A stretch of DNA of 5,378 nucleotides from CAVVXX01 sp052389895. GTDB lineage: Bacteria; Pseudomonadota; Alphaproteobacteria; Micropepsales; Micropepsaceae. The notes beneath the pieces were generated by a model. The model made no database searches, was not told where the DNA came from, and saw only the letters and a program-made list of their open reading frames with translations. The number at the start of each line of letters is the position of its first letter. Position 1 is the stretch's first letter. The stretch covers positions 1 through 5,378 of the forward strand of contig JBQTHM010000055.1 of NCBI GenBank assembly GCA_052389895.1. The letters are read 5' to 3'. The translations under genes and the position numbers were made by a program. This document shows, one piece after another, positions 1-5,378 of the stretch.

Positions 1-54
1 GCAACGGGACGGGTCGCTTGAGCTACTTGGGGGCTCCGCGCCCCGTCCCGTTGC
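1..54. repeat. GC-rich perfect inverted repeat (13-bp stem) at window edge
   Basis: Bases 1-13 (GCAACGGGACGGG) are the exact reverse complement of 42-54, leaving a 28-base loop. Because the arm starts at base 1, the stem may continue outside the window. No T-run follows on either strand inside the window, so it is not a classic intrinsic terminator. It could be a palindromic repeat, a mobile-element end or an assembly edge effect. The pairing is seen directly; its role is unknown. Confidence 0.6.
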
Positions 55-60
55 ACCACC

Positions 61-75
61 GAGCCAAGTTGGCTC
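61..75. repeat. Short palindrome GAGCCAA-G-TTGGCTC
   Basis: A perfect 7-bp inverted repeat around one central base, lying between the edge hairpin and the outer end of the insertion sequence. It could be an operator-like site or part of a target or repeat. Nothing in the neighbourhood decides this. In bases 1-124 I see no coding region, only this palindrome, the edge hairpin and the candidate left IS end. Confidence 0.35.
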
Positions 76-88
76 AAATGACGTTCGG

Positions 89-105
89 GCTCTACTTGCA
101 ACTGG
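89..105 (+). repeat. Candidate IS end, transposase-distal
   Basis: GCTCTACTTGCAACTGG matches the reverse complement of 1285-1299 except for one substitution and a 2-base insertion (CA). It lies about 20 bases beyond the stop of the small ORF, where an IS end would be expected. The similarity is better than I would expect by chance in so short a search space, but the gap weakens it. Confidence 0.35.
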
Positions 106-124
106 ATGAAAGAAGGGGCTCAGG

Positions 125-331
125 TCAACAGTCCCGATAACGGCGCGAGATAGGGAAGCTGGCGACTTCTTTGTGAACGCCACTCTTGGACTGCTTCTGC
201 TCGTAATTGGTTATGCACTGTTGAAAGCCTTCCGATGAAACAATCGGATAGCTTGAGACATCAAAGACCAGTAGCAAAAGTATCAGTGCGGGGAACATTC
301 GCCCCAGCCGAAGCCAAGTATTTCTCAACAT
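125..331 (-). CDS. Small putative membrane or secreted protein overlapping the transposase end
   Basis: This is a 68-codon frame I do not recognise with certainty. Residues 1-12 are basic (MLRNTWLRLGRM), about 13-24 form a strongly hydrophobic run (FPALILLLLVFD), and the rest is polar, with Cys39 and a terminal Cys68. This looks like a signal peptide or one membrane anchor with a short outside tail. Its ATG (329-331) lies inside the last codons of the transposase in the order ATGTTGA, so it could be translated by coupling to the transposase. It resembles small 'one TM plus cysteine' proteins I recall beside IS1595-type elements, but those usually continue past the DC pair with a second hydrophobic helix. 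If that is the same family, this copy ends early. Function unknown; a chance frame is possible. Confidence 0.4.
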   Translation of the reverse strand: MLRNTWLRLGRMFPALILLLLVFDVSSYPIVSSEGFQQCITNYEQKQSKSGVHKEVASFPISRRYRDC

Positions 332-1239
332 CCCCTGATCGCCGCTCCGAATATGTCCGCATCCTCGCGGTGATTATAGCGGAATTGAAACTCTGCAACG
401 TAGAGCGGCAAATACTTGGCCGAAACCTTATGGAATGTGCCGACTACACCACGCTTAAAGATGCTCCAGAAGCCTTCGATAGTCTGGGTGTGAACTGCCC
501 CAACAACGTATTGGCCTTTGGCGTGGTCAATAGTTTCATGGGGATAGCCTTTATCAAGGTGCTTGTAGCCAACCCACTTATCGGTGCAGAGCAGGCTGAC
601 TTTATTGGACACGGATTCGCGGACAAATTCTTCGAGTGTGGCCGCCCTCACGTCCTGAATAACGCGGGCTACTACATTGCCCTTGCGGCGCACAGCGCCA
701 ACAATAATGGACTTGCCAGAACCGACACCACCAGTTCCGTCGCCGTCACCGCGTTTGTCCTTGTGCTTGTTCTTCGCAAGGCCGCCGATAAAAGTTTCAT
801 CAACCTCGACAATCCCCATCAGTTTGCGGAAGTGCTTATCCTGCAACCCAACACGGATGCGGTGACACATATACCAAGCCGTGCGATACGAGCCGAAACC
901 CATCATTCGGTGGATTTGCAACGCACTGATGCCCTTCTTGCTGGTGAGCATCAGGTGGATGACGCGAAACCACTGGCGGAGTGGCTTGTTGGTGTTCTCG
1001 AAAATTGTCCCTGCAATGTGGGAGAACCGATAGCCACTATCTGGCGCGCACTCGTAGCATTGCCAGTGCCAAGGCATTGTAGAGACGGGGAAGGGCTTTT
1101 CAGCGCCACAACGCGGACAACGGACGCCAGCGGGCCAACGGTTGCCGACCAGATGGGCGCAACAGGCATCCTCGTTCGGGAATGCCCTTTCCCATTGGGC
1201 GACCGTCATTTGGTGGATTCTGCGTTTCTTGCGGGCCAT
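325..1239 (-). CDS. IS1595-family (ISXO2-like) transposase
   Basis: This DDE transposase would cut and join the ends of its own insertion sequence. From the chosen start the protein is 304 residues. Residues 41-64 form a zinc ribbon (CPRC at 41-44, CYEC at 61-64). A helical DNA-binding stretch follows (KKGISALQIHRMMG, 101-114). The catalytic domain shows D147 in VEVDETFIGG, D220 in LLCTDKW and E255 in TIEGFWSIFKR, with a lysine seven residues after the Glu, as is usual for DDE enzymes. The end FRYNH...IFGAAIRGC looks like the natural C-terminus for this group, so the gene appears full length and intact. The ATG at 1239 is preferred over the one at 1254 because a GGGAGG ribosome site lies just ahead of it. 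Many homologues have Asn where this protein has Gln252. The long plus-strand frame opposite is a shadow. Confidence 0.93.
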   Translation of the reverse strand: MARKKRRIHQMTVAQWERAFPNEDACCAHLVGNRWPAGVRCPRCGAEKPFPVSTMPWHWQCYECAPDSGYRFSHIAGTIFENTNKPLRQWFRVIHLMLTSKKGISALQIHRMMGFGSYRTAWYMCHRIRVGLQDKHFRKLMGIVEVDETFIGGLAKNKHKDKRGDGDGTGGVGSGKSIIVGAVRRKGNVVARVIQDVRAATLEEFVRESVSNKVSLLCTDKWVGYKHLDKGYPHETIDHAKGQYVVGAVHTQTIEGFWSIFKRGVVGTFHKVSAKYLPLYVAEFQFRYNHREDADIFGAAIRGC

Positions 1240-1263
1240 GTTGGCCTCCCTCATTCGAGAAAG

Positions 1264-1292
1264 ACCGTAACATGCGAAGTCTAACCAGTCAA
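1264..1292 (-). promoter_or_regulatory. Candidate transposase promoter
   Basis: On the minus strand TTGACT (1287-1292) is followed after 17 bases by TACGGT (1264-1269). The -35 matches the consensus at 5 of 6 bases and the -10 at only 3 of 6. The -35 sits inside the candidate inverted repeat, an arrangement common in insertion sequences. This is a weak prediction made by eye. Confidence 0.3.
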
Positions 1293-1299
1293 GTAAAGC
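1285..1299 (-). repeat. Candidate IS end, transposase-proximal
   Basis: Read on the minus strand this is GCTTTACTTGACTGG, pairing with 89-105 as described there. It lies 46 bases upstream of the transposase ATG, a normal distance for an insertion-sequence end, and contains the putative -35 box. Confidence 0.35.
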
Positions 1300-1359
1300 A
1301 TAATCGCCCTAATTTGTAACGCCACCCATTTTCACGGAGCCACGCGCTGGCCGAACCCG

Positions 1360-1692
1360 CTACCAGCTCGCCCCGTCGCATTTGACGACCGGCACCGTCT
1401 CGAGCGAACCGGGCGGCAGCATGCGCGCATTCACCCCCATGCGGTCGTACGTCTTGTCCACCGGCGTCCAGAACATCACGCCGCCGCAATTCTTGCAGCG
1501 GTGGATTTCGAGCATGCGATCGCCGCGCATATAGATGTCCGTCGGCCCCGTCATCGTCACCACGCGCGGCGAATAATACGCCCACAGCCCGCCCGTGCGC
1601 CGGCAGATGCCGCAGTTGCAGTCCGTCACCTCGTCCAGCGTTCCATCCACCGTGTAGCGCACCGCACCGCAATCGCAGGAACCTTCCAGCAT
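1360..1692 (-). CDS. GFA/CENP-V-domain zinc-binding protein
   Basis: A small (110 residues) protein of the Gfa family, named after glutathione-dependent formaldehyde-activating enzyme. Most members have no proven reaction, so the formaldehyde role should not be assumed. The cysteine pattern that binds two zinc ions is complete: GSCDCG (C6, C8), CNCGIC (C25, C27, C30) and HRCKNCGG (C66, C69), followed by MFWTP, where the family often has a Trp. Length fits a short member; it is likely a cytoplasmic single-domain protein. The ATG at 1692 is chosen because GGAGA lies at suitable distance and GSCxCG follows at once, as in relatives. In-frame ATGs at 1704 and 1722 lack a clear ribosome site but remain possible. 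The gene stands alone between the IS and the debris upstream of it. A frame of 186 codons on the same strand covers it but is not protein-like over this stretch. Confidence 0.85.
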   Translation of the reverse strand: MLEGSCDCGAVRYTVDGTLDEVTDCNCGICRRTGGLWAYYSPRVVTMTGPTDIYMRGDRMLEIHRCKNCGGVMFWTPVDKTYDRMGVNARMLPPGSLETVPVVKCDGASW

Positions 1693-1742
1693 CACTGTCT
1701 CCATCACCAAACACCGGCACATTTGAGCACACCGCGCGATGG

Positions 1743-1849
1743 TGCGCGTCAGCAGTATAGGAGCCGGGCCGCCCCTTCCGTCGGCGCCAAGTTATAAACG
1801 CCATCCAGCCAATTAGACCCACGGCCCCGACGATTTTAAGCGCCTTCAT
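1743..1849 (-). other. Hydrophobic mini-ORF start, possible passenger remnant
   Basis: An ATG at 1847-1849 overlaps the TGA of the transposase remnant (ATGA). It opens a frame beginning MKALKIVGAVGLIGWMAF, then ITWRRRKGRPG: a basic start, one hydrophobic helix and a basic stop-transfer stretch. Beyond about 35 codons the frame no longer looks like protein and runs across the GFA gene until 1289, so only the first part is worth attention. No ribosome site is visible ahead of the ATG. It may be what is left of a small gene carried by the lost element, or a chance frame. The 1693-2013 interval holds this, the transposase remnant and the repeat fragment, and nothing else I can name. Confidence 0.25.
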
Positions 1850-1923
1850 CTGGAAGTCTGCTCGACCAATTCCTCAAGCGTCCACAGCCTATCTGAAACC
1901 CCCGCTGCCATCGCCGGGGTAAC
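1846..1923 (-). pseudogene. C-terminal remnant of an IS1-like transposase
   Basis: On the minus strand an open stretch of 25 codons reads VTPAMAAGVSDRLWTLEE followed by LVEQTSR and a TGA stop (1846-1848). I recognise 'LRVTPAMAAGV(T/S)DRLWSxEDIV' as the usual tail of IS1-like transposases common in Alphaproteobacteria, where it follows a HNFxRIHxxLR motif. Here the upstream sequence breaks off at the VTP codons: the preceding codons (PIYNF) lack the expected motif and soon merge into repeat-like DNA. So only the end of the gene survives. The stop overlaps an ATG (1847-1849) of a short hydrophobic frame. The family call is from memory of the motif, not a search. Confidence 0.6.
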
Positions 1924-2013
1924 GAAATTGTAAATTGGGGTCAGAGTAGATTTTTAGTGTAACACTTCGCCCGCCAACCAGTTCGATTTCCGATTCTACA
2001 ATTTTCACTGGGG

Positions 2014-2028
<15 letters not shown>
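1908..2028. repeat. Inverted-repeat-bounded fragment with GGGGTCAGAGT motif
   Basis: The outer arms 1908-1923 (CCATCGCCGGGGTAAC) and 2013-2028 (reverse complement CCAGCGGCGGGGTAAC) match at 14 of 16 bases. After a 6-base offset, inner arms GAAATTGTA (1924-1932) and GAAAATTGTA (1997-2006, complement) also match. Between them lie TTGGGGTCAGAGT (1935-1947), a T-run, and a small palindrome AGTGTAACACT (1956-1966). From memory, GGGGTCAGAGT-type sequences are widespread near REP-associated (Y1) transposases in Proteobacteria. This may be a non-autonomous repeat or a scar. The right arm includes the thiC stop, the left arm lies in the transposase remnant. Confidence 0.45.
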
Positions 2029-3870
<1,842 letters not shown>

Positions 3871-3874
3871 CTTC

Positions 3875-3981
3875 CTCTCCCTACGCCGGTGTTAACCGGA
3901 TCAGGTTCAAAGGGACTCGCACGAATCGCGATCTCAGCCTTCCTTCGCCAAGGCTTCGGAGGGCGCCCCCGGGGGATAGCG
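3875..3981 (-). promoter_or_regulatory. TPP riboswitch (THI element) controlling thiC
   Basis: On the minus strand the leader carries the family's conserved segments in order: GGGGGCGCCC (3961-3970), a CCTT-GGCG-AAGG hairpin (3942-3953), GGCTGAGA (3930-3937), CCCTTTGAACCTGATC (3899-3914 region), a CCGG...CCGG stem-loop and GCGTAGGGAG just before the gene. GGCTGAGA and CCTGATC form the two TPP-binding elements. A likely P1 pairs CTATCCC (3973-3979) with GGGAGAG (3875-3881), with one mismatch. That 3' strand is also the ribosome site, so ligand binding would hide it: translational control. No terminator hairpin with a T-run is visible between aptamer and ATG, which agrees with this. Motif recognition is secure; the exact P1 is inferred. 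Confidence 0.95.
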
Positions 3982-3983
3982 CC

Positions 3984-4011
3984 ATGTTCGGCTGACAACA
4001 GGCAGAGTCAA
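3984..4011 (-). promoter_or_regulatory. Candidate thiC promoter
   Basis: On the minus strand TTGACT (4006-4011, preceded by CC, giving CTTGAC as liked by alphaproteobacterial housekeeping sigma factor) is followed after 16 bases by GAACAT (3984-3989), a poor -10. Transcription would begin near 3977, right at the start of the aptamer. The placement fits the riboswitch well, but the -10 is weak. Confidence 0.35.
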
Positions 4012-4056
4012 GGGGAACGCAGACACGCGTCAGCGGCTTATGATTTCTAAGGAACC

Positions 4057-4638
4057 ATGAGAGACAAAATGGACCGAGAACCGCAGATCACATTCAAGAA
4101 CATCCCCGTTTCCGAAGCCCTTGAAAACCTGATCCGCGAGCGAATTACACGACTGGAACGATTTCATCCGCACATCACCGGCTGCCGCGTGGTGATCGAG
4201 GTTCCGCACGCGGCGCCGGAATCGGCCAAGAAGCCGCTAGCCATCTCGGTAGAGGTGGATGTGCCAACGCGCCCGCGCATCGTGGTACGGCGTTCGGAAT
4301 CGCAACACGAGGCCAAGGGCGACCGTTACGCCTTCATGAACTGGGCGTTCGACGCCGTGCAGCGCCGGCTGGAGGACACCGCCCGCGTGCAACGGCGCGA
4401 CGTGAAACGGCACGGACCATCGGGCGTCGTGCTTCGGGGAACGATTTCGCGGCTGTTCAAGGATGAGGAATACGGATTCATCGAGGTGGAAAATTCGCCC
4501 GATCTGTATTTCACACGAATGTCGCTCAACGGCACGGATTTCGATGCGCTGGAGCCCGGCATGGAGGTGGAAGTGATGCCCGAGGCGACCGAAGGGCCAA
4601 TGGGCCCGCAGGCGCGCAGCGTGCGGCTGGTCAATTAG
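4057..4638 (+). CDS. S30AE (HPF/RaiA) ribosome-associated domain fused to a cold-shock domain
   Basis: A protein of 193 residues in two parts. Residues about 8-110 match the S30AE fold of ribosome hibernation factors, which bind the 30S subunit in the mRNA/tRNA channel: ITFKNIPVSEALENLIRERI, then a strand GCRVVIEVPH, a strand ISVEVDVP, and a final helix YAFMNWAFDAVQRRLEDTAR. Residues about 126-192 are a cold-shock OB-fold: GTISRLFKDEEYGFIEV (RNP1-like YGFIEV), DLYFTRMSL (RNP2-like), LEPGMEVEV and GPQARSVRLV. The aromatic residues that bind nucleic acid are partly kept. It should bind ribosomes and RNA in the cytoplasm, probably under stress or slow growth; this is inferred. It differs from long HPF proteins, whose C-terminal part is a dimerisation domain. 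The ATG at 4057 has AAGGAA close ahead; a second ATG at 4069 is possible. The gene is divergent from thiC and convergent with the next gene. Confidence 0.9.
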   Translation: MRDKMDREPQITFKNIPVSEALENLIRERITRLERFHPHITGCRVVIEVPHAAPESAKKPLAISVEVDVPTRPRIVVRRSESQHEAKGDRYAFMNWAFDAVQRRLEDTARVQRRDVKRHGPSGVVLRGTISRLFKDEEYGFIEVENSPDLYFTRMSLNGTDFDALEPGMEVEVMPEATEGPMGPQARSVRLVN

Positions 4639-4661
4639 CGCAGGGTCACATCGCAGCCGGC
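4639..4661. other. Convergent 3' ends, 23-base gap
   Basis: The S30AE-CSD stop (plus) and the DUF4287 stop (minus) face each other. An 8-base palindrome AGCCGGCT (4655-4662) and a T-run at 4674-4679 lie just past the plus-strand stop, but the palindrome has no loop and the spacing is poor. I cannot call a proper terminator for either gene. Confidence 0.3.
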
Positions 4662-5213
4662 TTACGATAGAATTTTTTCAAGTTTCTCAAATGCCTTCTT
4701 CCACGCCGCGCGTTCTTTTTCGACATCGGATTTTTTCGCCAGCTTGTTCACCTGGATGGTGACCTGCGACTTTCCGGCCCCCTTGGCGTAGAAGTTCATT
4801 TCCAGCCTCGCGCCATTTCTCCATGGCCCGCGAAAATACTTGTCCTTTGTTTGCGAGGAAGGCTCAAATTCAGAAGGGAACCACTTTTTGCGCGTGGCCG
4901 CGTCGGCCACGGCGCGATAGAGCCTGGAAAGCGGAACGAAGAGCGTCTTCGACACGCTCACCGAGTATCCGTCGGGCTTTTGATGCGTCTCGCGCAAGCC
5001 CCGCGCGCGCTCGTATTCCACGGCGACCATCTGGCACCACCAGCCGGGCACCTTGTGCTTGTTGTAGAGCAGGTTGGCGATCTCGGTATGGGTGAGCTTG
5101 TTCGCCTCTTCCTTGTCGAGCAGCTTGAACCAGCCATACCAGTCCATGCCGGTCTTGGCCTTGACCGCTTCGTCGCTCATCGAGGGTGTGTAGTCTTTCT
5201 TCGCTGATGTCAT
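4662..5213 (-). CDS. DUF4287 plus SRPBCC (AHSA1/START-like) protein
   Basis: From the chosen start the protein has 183 residues and no signal peptide or membrane helix, so it is probably cytoplasmic. Residues 12-76 match DUF4287 (SDEAVKAKTG, DWYGWFKLLD, LTHTEIANLL, GWWCQMVAVEYERARGL). Residues about 80-182 match the SRPBCC ligand-binding fold (HQKPDGYSVSVSKTLFVP, WFPSEFEPSS, RLEMNFYAKG, QVTIQVNKL, WKKAFEKLEKIL). The second half is a small hydrophobic-pocket fold; no ligand is known. The ATG at 5213 is preferred because AGAGG lies five bases ahead; the ATG at 5240 has a GGAGG, but that lies inside the palindromic repeat hairpin. SDEAVKAKTG is reached 12 codons after the chosen start, so the longer form adds only a non-conserved leader. 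The stop is 23 bases from the stop of the convergent gene. Confidence 0.85.
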   Translation of the reverse strand: MTSAKKDYTPSMSDEAVKAKTGMDWYGWFKLLDKEEANKLTHTEIANLLYNKHKVPGWWCQMVAVEYERARGLRETHQKPDGYSVSVSKTLFVPLSRLYRAVADAATRKKWFPSEFEPSSQTKDKYFRGPWRNGARLEMNFYAKGAGKSQVTIQVNKLAKKSDVEKERAAWKKAFEKLEKILS

Positions 5214-5247
5214 CGAAGCCTCTGAAGCCATCATATACATAAATCAT

Positions 5248-5293
5248 CCTCCCCCATTGGGGGAGGTGCCGAGCGCATGCGAGGCGGAGGGGG
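5248..5293. repeat. Palindromic intergenic repeat (REP-like)
   Basis: CCTCCCCC (5248-5255) and GGGGGAGG (5259-5266) form a perfect 8-bp stem with a 3-base loop. Then come GTGCCGAGCGCATGCGAGG and GGAGGGGG (5286-5293). The layout 'CTCCCC...GGGGAGGTG...GCGGAGGGGG' is typical of dispersed palindromic repeats I recall from alphaproteobacterial genomes. It sits between two same-strand genes and may slow transcripts or protect 3' ends. Its copy number in this genome cannot be seen here. Confidence 0.65.
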
Positions 5294-5305
5294 CGGCGCG
5301 GTCGC

Positions 5306-5378
5306 TCAATCCCCGCCCATTCCACCCGGCAGCAATGCGCGCGCCGTGTGCGCGAGTGACGGATCGATGCCTTCACTC
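5306..5378 (-). CDS. 3' end of an unidentified gene (partial)
   Basis: On the minus strand an open frame enters at the right edge and ends at a TGA (5306-5308), just beyond the palindromic repeat. The 23 visible codons read SEGIDPSLAHTARALLPGGM then GGD. The mix of residues and the strong third-position GC look like a real protein tail, more so than the other frames here. I cannot name the family from this piece. It would be the gene upstream of the DUF4287 gene, on the same strand with about 90 bases between them. Confidence 0.5.
   Translation of the reverse strand, partial: SEGIDPSLAHTARALLPGGMGGD

Larger units (their letters stand above)
89..1299 (-). mobile_element. IS1595-family insertion sequence (approximate limits)
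   Basis: The element contains one IS1595-type transposase and a small overlapping hydrophobic ORF, both on the minus strand. The limits are set by a diverged inverted repeat: 89-105 (GCTCTACTTGCAACTGG) against the reverse complement of 1285-1299 (GCTTTACTTGACTGG), with 14 of 15 aligned bases identical and a 2-base gap. Its composition is visibly less GC-rich than the thiC region. The true ends may lie some bases further out, about 80 and about 1310. I could not find the 8-bp direct duplication expected for this family, so the element may be old, one-ended or rearranged. Confidence 0.5.

Noticed and set aside
1..57. tRNA-like ends: GCAACGG at the start pairs with CCGTTGC, followed by A and CCA.
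   Set aside because: Only 57 bases separate the ends, the 13-bp stem is continuous, and there is no TTC T-loop, D-arm or anticodon arm. It is better read as a simple hairpin.
235..1284. 349-codon plus-strand frame opposite the IS1595 transposase.
   Set aside because: It is antisense to a clearly recognised transposase, and the translated sequence matches no family I know. It is a shadow frame.
202..1317. TTATGC pair and TAATT pair near 204-216 and 1299-1314 as IS ends and target duplication.
   Set aside because: The shared stretches are 5-7 bases, do not stay in register, and would cut through the small ORF. The 89-105/1285-1299 pair is better.
1338..1356. Possible terminator hairpin after the GFA gene (GCCA...TGGC on the minus strand).
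   Set aside because: The stem is only about 4-5 bp and no T-run follows.
1289..1742. Continuation of the hydrophobic mini-ORF frame over the GFA gene.
   Set aside because: This stretch is an alternate frame of the GFA gene with low-complexity Arg/Gly/Ala content; only the first part before the GFA gene is worth considering.
4039..4044. TATGAT as a -10 box for the S30AE-CSD gene.
   Set aside because: No acceptable -35 lies 16-18 bases upstream, and transcription would start only a few bases before the ATG, leaving no room for the AAGGAA site.
4870..5376. 168-codon minus-strand frame over the DUF4287 gene and right edge.
   Set aside because: It overlaps the recognised DUF4287/SRPBCC gene in another frame and has an Arg-rich, unfold-like composition.

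Overview
The window reads as chromosomal DNA from a fairly GC-rich proteobacterium, most likely an alphaproteobacterium. That placement is inferred from three things: a TPP-riboswitch-controlled thiC, an S30AE (HPF/RaiA) domain fused to a cold-shock domain, and a CCTCCCCC/GGGGGAGG palindromic intergenic repeat of a kind I recall from alphaproteobacterial genomes. No single feature proves it.

Positions 1-1310 are accessory DNA. A strong GC-rich hairpin lies at the very left edge. It is followed by an IS1595-family insertion sequence on the minus strand, with an intact-looking transposase (325-1239) and a small hydrophobic reading frame (125-331) whose ATG overlaps the transposase stop. A diverged inverted repeat pair (89-105 and 1285-1299) probably marks or lies within the element ends. 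I found no convincing target-site duplication.

Positions 1340-2013 hold a small GFA/CENP-V-type zinc protein gene (minus), then about 300 bases of mobile-element debris. In minus-strand order the debris is a fragment with GGGGTCAGAGT-type sequence, then the last 25 codons of a different (IS1-like) transposase. The stop of that fragment again overlaps the ATG of a short hydrophobic frame. An imperfect inverted repeat bounds the GGGGTCAGAGT piece, and one arm runs into the final codons and stop of thiC.

Positions 2014-4011 are the thiamine unit on the minus strand: full-length thiC, a TPP riboswitch leader whose likely P1 stem includes the ribosome binding site, and a candidate promoter. Divergent from it is the S30AE-cold-shock fusion gene (4057-4638, plus). 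This gene converges with a minus-strand DUF4287/SRPBCC protein gene (4662-5213), with only 23 bases between the stops. The right edge has the palindromic repeat (5248-5293) and the 3' end of another minus-strand gene (5306-5378) that runs off the window.

The genes do not form one pathway. thiC is an independently regulated biosynthetic gene, the S30AE-CSD protein is probably a ribosome hibernation or stress factor, and the remaining genes are small proteins plus mobile DNA. I see no defence island, CRISPR array or clear novel multi-gene system. The most unusual material is the mobile-element debris beside thiC and the repeated pattern of a transposase stop overlapping the start of a hydrophobic mini-ORF.
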